Source: Mesostigma viride (Eukaryota > Streptophyta > Mesostigmatophyceae > Mesostigmatales > Mesostigmataceae). Taken from it: a DNA stretch of 64,000 nucleotides. The notes under the pieces are model-generated. The model searched no databases. It worked only from the letters and a program-made list of their open reading frames with translations, and was not told the DNA's origin. Numbering within the stretch: position 1 is the first letter of the stretch; the number at the start of each line of letters is the position of its first letter. The position numbers and the translations under genes are program-made. Where the stretch lies: NCBI GenBank assembly GCA_009746045.1, contig RPFO01000667.1:7217046-7281045 (forward strand). Direction: 5' to 3'. Of this stretch, positions 50,601 through 60,600 are shown in pieces.

Positions 50601-53397
50601 TCACAAATTGCCAGTCTGCTTGCCCAACGCGGCCACCAACTTCCGCAACCTTGTAGCAACCGGGCTGACACTGCGCACGAATTTGCTTGCCGACTCCTTC
50701 TTGCCAGAAGACTTGATCACATCGGGCCGGCTCCCCTTGACCTTACGCATGGTCTCGTCCAGTGTGCTAGCGCGCGTACGCCCCGAGGTTCTAACCCGTG
50801 CTGGGGCAGCCGCCGCAGAGGACAATGGACTCGATGGCGGCGCCGTGGTCTCTTCCGCACTGTTAACAGCCGGATCTGCGGCGGCGTCAAGGAGGTCGGA
50901 CTGCCTAGACCTGGCAGCAGTCGCACGAAGACTGCTTTCCCTCACAGCTGTTGTAGAGGCGGGCTTGTCAGTGGCAGCGGTCACGCCAGCAGGCTCCGGA
51001 GGCGCAGGGCACGCGGCATCGCTGCCTTGTGCTGGCGCAGGCACTGCATTCTCCGCACCTTCAGCTGGCTGGTCGCGCTGCTTGGTGTGGATCAGGTAGT
51101 GGGCGACCGAGGGGTACCCTGCCGAGAGAGCCTGCAGGATGAGACGGGAAAGATTTTTTTACGTGCAACCCACTCGAGCAAAGCCATGAGCTTGGGGAAG
51201 ATATGGGTGTATGGTGCCAGCTAGGATGAATACGGGTGGGAAAATATACAAGTGCGGCCTTCATAAACGTTTCATGAGGGCAGTGGCAGCATGGCAGGCA
51301 ATGTTTGGTGACAGCAAGGAAGGTAAATGATTTCAGAGGAGGCATATGTAAGGAAATTCTAGCAAGTTTGTAAGGCACATCAATAGCAAGCACTCAGTTC
51401 CAGGAATAAAAAAGAAGCGGCCTTGCGCTGCCTGAGTGGGTGTCCAGATGCCATGGTTCGCCGGAATGACAATGAAAGCCAGGGTCTTAGAGGCACCCCA
51501 TGGTACCCAGATACAAGCTAGCATAAATAACAAATGACAGCTACATCAACACCTGGTATCCTCCACCATATCGGGTTCAGATTTGCCCCCTGACTCACCG
51601 TCTTGTACAGCTGTCCTGTGGCGGGCCAGCCCTTCTTCCTGGGCCGGCAGATGCTGCAGTTGCAGATGTCCCTGCACACGGGGCACACCCACGTGGCGGC
51701 TGCCAGAATCTCCTTCACGTTCTCCCCATACCTGTACACGAGGGCAACAAGATGGCAAGCCAGGAAGCCATTCGTTCATGAGGAGGCCTTTCATCTACAC
51801 AGAGCATTAACATCATTTACAAATAGCAGGGCAAACATGTTCTCCCATGCCTGCATATGAGAGAGTAGCTTCGCCAACAGCAAGGGTGCAGAAGGGAGGT
51901 CATTTTATCAACAAGGAAGCCTTTTATAATACTGCTAAAAACGCAGGGCGATCACGTGCTCCCACTATCTGTATTTTATACCTGCAAAAGTGATCCCAAA
52001 TCCACTGGGGTCACCCCTAAAAACCATTGTACATGTAGGTCAGGATGGACTCAACGCCACCACATCACGAGGGGGGATGCGACGAGGAAACAGCAAGGGG
52101 TTCACCCGCCACACCACGAGGGGGGGCATGATGAGGACGCACCAAGGGGTTTTCCAGCAAGAATGCAGTGAACGGCTTTGAAGGAAAGACTCCCCACCGC
52201 CCCTCCACACATACACCCTAACCTAAGCGACATACTGGACAGCTCACGGTTGAGACAAAGGAAGGGGGCGACATGCTGAGGGCACCCACCTCATGTAGAT
52301 GCAGTCCCCGCAGAAGCACCCCTGCAGGGAGCGGCACTCGGAGCACTCAGTGCGCAGCCCAAGTGTCTTCTGGCTGTTGTCATCGACACAAGTACGCCAG
52401 GACACGTACGGCAGGTTTAGAGACGTAGACATTTGCTTAGGGGTTGCCAAGACAACGCCAGGACAAACACACAAGGACATGCACGCCCGGACAAGCACAC
52501 CAGGAAGAGAGACACAGGCACACAGATTGGCTTAGGGCAGGCAGCCAAGAATCTATCAACCTGGTGAATCTGTAAGTGTTAGGAAAAGGAAACTAGGCCG
52601 TCCCAATGCAGCACCATGTTCGAGACATTACGACATTGTATCACGAGTAGGCGGGCCGTAATGAAAGCTTTCATTAGATAGCGCAGTAACAGGACGAAAG
52701 GGAGCGACGTCTACAAGACGAACATACCGGCATTGGTGGCACGTCTTTCCGTTCACAGGGTCGTAAATGCGCGTGCCGTCGGGGTTATACCCGTCGACCA
52801 TGAGCTCCCACTCCTCCTTGGCGTTGCCCAGCAATGCGATGTGCTCGGGGCCGTACTCTTCCGGCTGCGCGCCGCACGGGACCTGTCGTGGCTGCCATTT
52901 GGACCGGCTCGCCTCGCCCGCGAGAATCTCGCGATCGGATAGCTCAGAATATGATACCGTTGGTTGGCCTTCAAGGCTGGTAATCGAGACAAAGAAGCAA
53001 TGCCGGGATGTAAAGGCATCAGTGGACGACGATGCATGCAAGAACTACGGCATTTCAGCCTGGTTAAGATACGTGGGCATTAGCGGCAGCGGTGGAAGTG
53101 GCATGCGACGCCTGCAAAGCCCGGCCCAGATACTTACCGCCTTGATTTCCTCCGCTCAACAGAGACCGGGATATGGTTGGATACTGCTGCATTGGGACGT
53201 GGGCGTTTGGTTGCCCGCGCTGCAGCTGATAAACGCGCCGATGCCTCCTCTAGGCCCAGCTCCCGCATTCGCTGCAAATTCTCTTGCATTTTAGACTCGC
53301 GCTGCTTTTCATAGTCCGAAACGATTGTAGAGCCCATGGCCATGGTGGCTAAAACACCAAGCGCGCAGCCTCTCAGCGGTCCGTAATTGGTTGGCAC
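50601..53397 (-). CDS. CDCA7: CDCA7-family zinc-finger protein (zf-4CXXC_R1)
   Basis: Five minus-strand exons: 53397-53138, 52976-52728, 52373-52290, 51731-51599, 51131-50601; all GT-AG and in frame, 418 residues. The zinc domain runs from K-T-C-H-Q-C (164-169) through C180, C183, C189, C191, C194, R-Y-G-E-N-V (198-203), W-V-C-P-V-C (212-217) and I-C-N-C-S-I-C (220-226) to P-A-T-G-Q-L, then P-S-V-A-H-Y-L. The Arg after C-H-Q-C, the Gly before C-F-C and the Arg before Y-G-E, which I take to match the human ICF-mutation sites, are kept. The N-terminus has Y-E-K-Q-R...N-L-Q-R-M-R-E-L-G-L, as in plant relatives. Family role: CDCA7 activates the HELLS/LSH/DDM1 remodeller and supports maintenance of CpG methylation. 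The C-terminal 150 residues are Ala/Ser/Pro-rich and basic. C189 is an extra cysteine. M20 or M21 are alternative starts. Confidence 0.93.
51835..51985 (-). repeat. Two decoy copies of CDCA7 exon 4 start (intron 3)
   Basis: The true boundary is 51731/51732. Equivalents lie at 51850/51851 and 51968/51969, spaced 119 and 118 bp. Minus-strand reading: true CAG|GTATGGGGAGAACGTG, first decoy CAG|GCATGGGAGAACATG, second CAG|ATAGTGGGAGCACGTG. All keep the CAG acceptor. The intron before them also aligns (AGGCCTCCTCATGAACG against AGGCTTCCTTGTTGATA). Confidence 0.85.
52050..52155. repeat. 46-bp tandem duplication in CDCA7 intron 3
   Basis: Two adjacent copies: CACATCACGAGGGGGGATGC...CAAGGGGTT and CACACCACGAGGGGGGGCAT...CAAGGGGTT. 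Confidence 0.8.
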
Positions 53398-56300
53398 CGA
53401 GGCGATGGTTTTCTGCGGTGTGGTCAGTTATCTGCTTGAGTCGAGCTCGTCAAGCTACTTTGTACTCGACGCATGCACTGCGGACCTATGGATCACATGC
53501 CGAAGAGGCGCGCGCGCGCGGTCCTAAAATCCTGCATCGGCGTTCCGACTTCCCGCGCAGGAGACCAGGCGCGGGAATTCACTGCGCGCGAAAATGTACA
53601 TGAGCGGGTAAACCTCGGGACGCGACGCGAAGTTCTGGCAGGTTGGCGGTCTGGCCAGCCCGCGCAGAAGCGTGGCAATTGGCACGCGGGCTGTCGATCC
53701 TGGATCACAAGCGCGGGCCAGTTCTTCTGCTAAGGTTTGTCACAATAACGCAAAACACGTGGCAGAGAATAGTGGCTGTCACTTGTCAGAATTGTCAATT
53801 AGACATGGATGGCGTATCTTTTACCGGATAACAACGATCGCAGCTTCTCTGGGAATCAGTGCGCAAGGCTCGTTCACGACTCACAAGAATTCTCGTCGAG
53901 CCCAATTTATGTGTCAGAAATGGCCGCCAGTTCATTGCCGTGGCTCATGGAAGCGGTTACGCAGATATAAATGCATTTTTTCCCATGGCTGACGCGTATT
54001 ATATTTGGCGCACGAGGAAATATACCTTTGGAGGGTCACGCCAAGTGTCACGCAAGCTGTGCTCTGCAAAGCCGGCCGCGATTTCTTAGGTAAATTCACT
54101 TCATTGCACCTTGCAGAAGAAAATTTGTGTAAAAAATACCGGCAAATTTCATAACTGCTCGACGAGCCCAAATGCCTATGTAATTGTCTTCCCCCGAAGT
54201 AGTTCGGTATTTCAGCTATTGTACATATTGCCACGCTATTTAAGGTGTTGCCTGCAAGTGAAAATTAAGAAGTACCGGTGCCTGGTAATCTTTAGCAACT
54301 TGTTAAAATGCTGCGTGACATTATACCTTTCTAACGCGTTGCGTGATATGCGCTAAAGTTGCCGTTTATGATACCACAGAGACAGCAACGGCCTAATGCT
54401 CGATTCGCGTCAAATTATTGGCGCGCGCGCAGGAGAGGAATCGAGCAATGCATACAAGACAGAAAAGGAGAGCAAGGCCAGTTGTCAAACCGCACCAGTA
54501 GGTTTACTACGTAAGTCGTGCAAGGGTTGCAGAGTATTGTCCATGCCTCGCCGATAACTCAACAGCAAACACACGACCGTGGTTTGTTGTCTCAACCCAT
54601 ATATAACGCACGTGTTTTGATTCCCAGCACGTGTTGATTCCCAGCACGTGTGTTGATTCCCAGCACCTGCACGCTAACTTATGGCACAGCAGAAATCAAG
54701 CATCACGCACGTTTGCTTTGCAGTATATGTTTTCTAAGCGGTTGATGCAGCAGCAGCTGCCAACAACTTGGCAGCTATTTACACAGCTTTGCATGCGTAA
54801 TTATATTGAGTTGCGACGTGCCATGGTGGCAAATGCTGAGCCAAGCTGGGCGGTCCGAGAATTTCGGTTTCCTGTTTAATTTTTTCCCCCATGAGTTACG
54901 CCATTTTATGATGACACTAGCCAGTATTCCCATTTTTGTGATTTTCTGGCAAGTTAACTTAGTCAGTATGGTTTTTAGCGAGCCACCGCGGCCGGGTTGT
55001 TTGTCCACCAAGTAAGCACGGTTCTCCTGCGTTGCACTATCTGATTGGTACACTGCTTGTCCGCTAGGCGATGCCAGAATACACATGTCATTTGCTACAC
55101 TCCCATCCAGCACCCCCATAATCCTGGTCGCTAGTATACTGATGACATCGCAGGTGCTGGAATACACCAGCTGATGGTACGGTGTAGTTCCATGTCTCGA
55201 TTCTTTCTTCTCAGATGCAGCGTTTTGACCGAAGTGGTTTTGACCGAAGTGGTCCACTGGTTTACGATTTAAAGGTCTTGAACCAGCTGAGGTCCTGATA
55301 CGCGACTGAAATGCCGCTCCTTCCTTTTTGAATGCAAAGCCTGTCAAAGCGACTTGGAAAAGTGGACTGAAAGGCTAAACGGCTTATTTTTCTGCAATTA
55401 GTCCTTAAAGTCCTGTAAACTTGCTTCTTGTTGTCTGCGCTTTTCCTTCATACACCAGGAGCAGTGAAGGCTGAACCGTACTGGCCATATATAAACAAGA
55501 AGACAGGGCATTAGAAGCAGACACTAGACTCCATATAAAAGTGAGTTGAAGCCACAGCCAGTTGCAGTAAGCATTTGGTCAATGGTTGACAGAAGATTGG
55601 CGGTGGACCCTGGGATGTTGAGGATTTGGGGCCCTTGAATGTTTCTTATGTGCGCCCTTGAGCATATTATGTGTGCACCAGTTTGGGGGGAATAAGTATC
55701 TGACACTCAACGAACCGGTCGAACCCACCCTTTTTTTCCCCGTTCAACAGTTCCAGTGCCTTACAACTGTTCCAGCATGCTTGGCCAGCGCATTTACTCA
55801 GTATGGGCATCGTAGTATCGCACAGTCAAATGCAAAGTGAAGTTAATCCGTGTAAAGTTCTTTAAGGAGACCAATTTAAAAATGAGACTAGGATCCGTGT
55901 ATTATTTGAGCCCCGCTTCATGGATCACATGAACATACTATCTAGTAGTTTCTGATTAAGGCAAGACGGGGGGGTGGGGGGTGGGTAGTCTTTTACCAAA
56001 GTTAGGCATAATTGCTTTCCATCACGTAATGCCGTTACCTCCTCTGTCTACCTTTTTGCTTACACCAGAGCGCTCGCTCTTCACACAAAAATCCTTGACA
56101 GTAGCACACCAGCAGGGAAGTCCTCAAGCTACATGAAAAAGCATGTTGAAAACAGACTGATTATTTTGAGTCGCTGGCTGGCTGGTGGGTGAAATGGTGG
56201 GCAGGCAGGTAGGCTCGTTTCATGGGCTAATCAGTTGATAGGCAATTCAGTTACCAAGGGGTGGCATAGCCAACTTGCATGCTTGACTTGCGTCCCTGCT

Positions 56301-56498
56301 TGGTTGTGTGCAACTTGTTGCCAGTGCCAGCAATGGGATACCTTCACCCCCTCTCGTGTCAAGCTCATCTGCCTTACTCAATTGCCTCCATGTGGTGAAT
56401 GCATGGGTGCCTTGCGTGTTGTGTTCCGCCAGCGATCCAGAGATAGCAGACTGAGAGGAATTTAGATTAACGCCCGATCCGACCGATTCCTCGCCACC
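53398..56498. other. Intergenic, CDCA7-like promoter side
   Basis: No gene recognised in 3.1 kb. The 190-codon minus-strand frame at 54775-55347 has no domain. At 54605-54668 GATTCCCAGCACGTGTGTT-like units of about 20 bp repeat three to four times. The first few hundred bases upstream of 53397 should hold the CDCA7-like promoter; no clear motif. Confidence 0.4.
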
Positions 56499-56894
56499 AT
56501 GACGAAGAGGCACGGGCGCAAGGCCAAACTGAAAGCACAACAACAAGCAATGGAAGAGGCCAAGGGGAGGGCAAAGCAGCAAGTGGCGGAAGAGGCCCAA
56601 GGGAAGGCGGAGCAGCAAGCGGCCGAAGAGGCCCAATTGAAGGAGGAGCAGCAAGCGGCGGAAGAGGCCCAAGGGAAGGCGGAGCAGCAAGCGGCGGAAG
56701 AGGCCCAAGGGAAGGCGGAGCAGCAAGCGGCGGAAGAGGCCCAAGGGAAGGAGGAGCCGCTAGCGGCGGAAGAGGCCCAAGGGAAGGCGGAGCAGCAAGC
56801 GGCGGAAGAGGCCCAAGGGAAGGCGGAGCATCAAGCGGCGGAACAAGCCAAGCAGAACGTGGTGAGGCTGTGTGAAAAGCTTGGCCTCTTCTGA
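56499..56894 (+). CDS. Ala/Glu/Gln-rich 12-residue repeat protein
   Basis: 131 codons. The start has a strong Kozak context (CGCCACCATGA). After a basic start (M-T-K-R-H-G-R-K-A-K-L-K) come about eight units of A-E-E-A-Q-G-K-A-E-Q-Q-A (36 bp each), then N-V-V-R-L-C-E-K-L-G-L-F and stop. It should form a long helix or coiled coil. The same repeat and tail end the ankyrin gene at 63357-63581, and the 3' flanks (56895-57300 and 63582-64000) are also similar. So this is either a small gene or a duplicated last exon of an ankyrin gene whose repeats were lost. Confidence 0.6.
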   Translation: MTKRHGRKAKLKAQQQAMEEAKGRAKQQVAEEAQGKAEQQAAEEAQLKEEQQAAEEAQGKAEQQAAEEAQGKAEQQAAEEAQGKEEPLAAEEAQGKAEQQAAEEAQGKAEHQAAEQAKQNVVRLCEKLGLF

Positions 56895-57613
56895 ACTGTG
56901 CGCGCCGAAAACTGGCAGGAAGACTGGCGCAAATCCGTACCTGGAGGGTTGGTGGCTGTGGAGTGGAGGATATTACACCATTTCTTAGCTGGACCACAAA
57001 TTGGCTGCTCAATTGTCCTGCTTCAATCGATGTGGGTTTATGGCACGTCCTTTAACCGGCCACTCTGCTGCCTCATTGATCAAAGCTGCGCCTGATTCCT
57101 CTGGTCTGATAAAGCAGCCTGCCCGCACCCATCCAGGGGCCTTACTTGTGGAAACGACTGTAACCGGGCTACTCATTAGCACTTAATAGATAGCTTCAGA
57201 CCAGGAAGTAGAATTTCTTTTTCCAAGCTTTTGGCAGGTTTAATATACCTCCAGGTTGTGTTGCTGGTCACTGAGCACCTTCGGTTTACCCTTTGATAAT
57301 ATGAGGGTAAAGCTGCCTAGCGGGGCCTGGATGTCAACCTTGCCGACCCGCTTGGTATGCCCTCATTGTGATGGATGGGCACGGGTGCTGCCATACTGCT
57401 CTTGTGTGGAAAACTTTCGTAGACTGGTGCAGCACCGATCCGGTAGCGTGAAGCACTTTGACGGATGCAAGGCGCCATCAACAAGGCACCCTCAAGGTAA
57501 GCTGATTCGCCTTCCTCTGGATAACGTGCTCCCCTTTTTTCCTTCTACATGTAACTGCTCCGTTTTTTTTTCTTCCTCTGTGGCCTTCCCTTTTCCCCGC
57601 AAATTCATGGCAG
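56895..57613. other. 3' flank duplicated at 63582-64000
   Basis: Similar in order to the right edge of the window (CTTGGCTGGTCCACAAA-like, CTTTCGGCAGGGTT-like, GGTCACTGAGCAC). From 57301 an open frame codes M-R-V-K-L-P-S-G with C-P-H-C...Y-C-S-C and ends at a good donor (CTCAAG|GTAAGC, 57496/57497), but its phase does not fit the next ankyrin exon. It may be an untranslated or alternative first exon. Confidence 0.4.
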
Positions 57614-60600
57614 GAGGAGCTGGTCATTGCTGCTATGATGGGTGACCTGAGGCGGGTCAAGCACCTGGTGGAGGACAAGGGGATGAGCGTGTACACCAAG
57701 GACAAGGAAGGTGTTGGGCTTTTCTTCGGTTTTTACACACTAGATTTAGAACCGATCGACCTGTGCTTGCCTCTCAACTCCCAGCTTATTCCGTACCTTG
57801 GCGCTTAACTTGGGATGCTGTTGGCTGTGGTGCGTTGCTCCTGCTCAAGACAGTGAGGATGTTTGTAGCTTGTACAAGATATCTGCATCAACTGAAGTCT
57901 CATTTACAGATTGTCAGTGTGTAAACTCAGCGGGCTCCATGACTTGGTGATTACCTGCATGCTGCGTGCTGCGGTTTGCATCCCCGGCCCTGCGTGAAAC
58001 AGTATTGCGACGCTCCGCTTCATAGAGCGGCTTTGGAAGGCCGCCTGGAGGTGGTCAAGTACCTGGTGGAGGACAAGGGGATGGATGTCAACACCAAGGG
58101 CCAGGTAAGTGTCCTGCCAGGCTTGAGGAAGCAGATAGAGGATTTTCTCTCCTTCTTGGCTTGGAAATGCTTCTTGGATGCCTTGACACGGCTTTGTGGA
58201 TGCATTCACGGCTATCTATGGTTTCATCCCCATTTTTGTGCAAAAGCAGCTTGGGCGGAATGCGCTCCACTACGCTGCTCTCAACGGCAACCTGCAGCTG
58301 GTCAAGTACCTGGTGGAGGACAAGGGGATGAATGTCAACATTAAGGACAATGTAAGTGCATGGGCATAATTGCAAAGCCCATGGGCAGCTGTCCAGCCGA
58401 CTCTGTGCTTGCTTTGGGTGGCTGACCTCCTGCTGTGTAGGAAGTACATGGCATCGTACCGAGTCATGTGTCTAGCAGTATGCATGGCAAAGGAAAAGTT
58501 GGGAAATCTGGTGCCATGATCTAACCCTGCAACCGCTTTAGATGGGAAATAAGAACAACATGCTCGGCCCATTTGTCCTGTTGATGTCATTTTCTTATCA
58601 CTTTTTTGCATGGTGAAGTCTCTTTTGTTTCATCTGGGTATTTTATGGAGGACAGGAATTGAAACTTTGTCAATCGGGTAAAGAAGCGGATATTCCTGAT
58701 TTCATCACATGGGACCCAAGCGGTATTTCCTTGAAGTGGCATTGTCTGCAGCAGCTCGTGCACAAGTTGCTGTAATGCCATATTGGCGTGTGCAGCGCAT
58801 CCATGAAGCACTTATGTCAGCCAGCTCTTGCATATGCAACTTCTTGAAATCTGCTAACTGTACAACCGCTCTATTCTGTGGCAAGATTGTGACATGAAGG
58901 CAATCTCGCAGGAGTGGCTGAGGGCCACACCATCATCATCATCACTCATCCACATTAGGCTCAAGTGGTCTAAGAAGAAAACGGCAAAGAAGAACACGGC
59001 AACATGCTAGGCAAACTGCAGCTGCTAGAAATAGCTCACATGAAGATAATCTCGCAAGAGTGGCCAGTAAGCGGGCCACACCATCGTCATAGTTACTCAT
59101 CCGCTTTAGGCTCAAGTGGTCCACAAGAAACAGGGCAACATGCTCTGCCAGCCAAATCGCAGCTGCAAGAATTAACTTAATAATAAAGAAAGTGTGTGCA
59201 GATAACCAGGATGCTGAGGAAAAAGCCTAATCGAGTGGCGTGGTAGCTAATCGAGAGATTCCGGAGACTTTTGCCCTTCCCATTGCGCTATGCTGACAGC
59301 CAGTGCTTACAACGGTTTTAACTGGAAACGGCCACCAAACTAAGCGCAATTTCACCAAAATAAGCGCAATACGCTCAAATTCTGCGTTTGGAAGGGCACT
59401 GCGCTAGACTTTTTGCCCTTAGGGGCAGGGAATCTGCGCTTAATGCTACGGCGATCTACCACTGAGGCCGTTTTCATTTTGTAGCCGTGGGCATAACCGT
59501 AGCGCCTTGGAAGTGCAAAGGTCTCCGGAATCTCTCGAGTTCCCTCTGACAGCCATCGTCATGAGCCCCGCTGGAAGAGATGAAACCTATTTTAGTGACA
59601 ACCTTACTGGCTGCAGCCTTCTGGTAAGCCCCACCCAGCAACCACATCATTCCTTGCCTGGACTACGGGCCATACCAGGCCGTGCTGGGATAGTGTAAGA
59701 AGCACGCTGCCCCTATGCCTGCCTGTAGAAGGAACCGAGGAGCGCATTGCCCGGCCTTTGGTGGGGATGACGTTGCTGTTGGGAAAGTGTAACAGGCACG
59801 CTGCCACGGTGAAGCCGCCCTTGTGTCCGCCTGTGTGAGGGACTGGTGGGCGCATCTCCCAGCCTTTGGTGGGGATGGCAACACTGTTGGGATAGTCGAA
59901 GAAGCATGCTGCGGCTGTTAGGCCGCCCTTGTGTCTGCCTGTGTGAGGGATTGGTGGGCATATTGCCCTGTTTGTAGCAGATTATTTGGTGGGGAGCATG
60001 TTTTGCCAAGCAATAACGTCACTTGTGCACGAGGCAGACCCGATGATGTGGCATGCTGTCTATCATTGTACCACACACAGGCAAAGACCCCGCTGTTTCT
60101 GGTGTCAAGACGACCATTTGTTAACCCTAAGTTCCCCAGGCGGCCCTAACATAGCGTATCTCCCTAGCACACAACACATTTCATGCCCCTGATGTGCCTG
60201 CTGCCGCCAATCATCCTACTACCATGACTTGGTGATGACCTGGGCATGCTGTGTGCTGTGATTTGCAATATGTCACGTACCCGGCAGTTTTTGCATCAAT
60301 GTAAGAAAGACTTTTTTGCTTTATCGTCCTTAGCCAGCCTTTCCCTGCGGCATTCAACAAATGATAACATGGTCGCATATTTTTCTGACCGCATTTGTGC
60401 CCCAATCAGTTACATATAAGACACCTGTCAATAAGTGCTGAACACCAAACTACGTACAAAGGTGCACAAAACACGGGGTTGATACTTAGCCCCTGCTCAT
60501 CTTGTCCTTTTAGTAGAATACCGAAAGCCGAAAGGGGCACAGAAGAGGATGACTTGTCACATCCGCAGTGATAGGTACGGGCCGTATGTTGTAGCCAGTC

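Noticed and set aside
50527-51099. 190-codon plus-strand ORF
   Set aside because: Shadow of CDCA7-like exon 5, which is fixed by splice sites and the zinc-finger frame.
54775-55347. 190-codon minus-strand ORF
   Set aside because: No domain, no biased composition, no splice context; chance cannot be excluded.
57256-57645. Zinc-finger-like ORF with C-P-H-C and C-S-C as first exon of the ankyrin gene
   Set aside because: Its donor leaves phase 1 while the next exon needs phase 0; joining them gives an early stop. Kept only as a possible untranslated or alternative exon.
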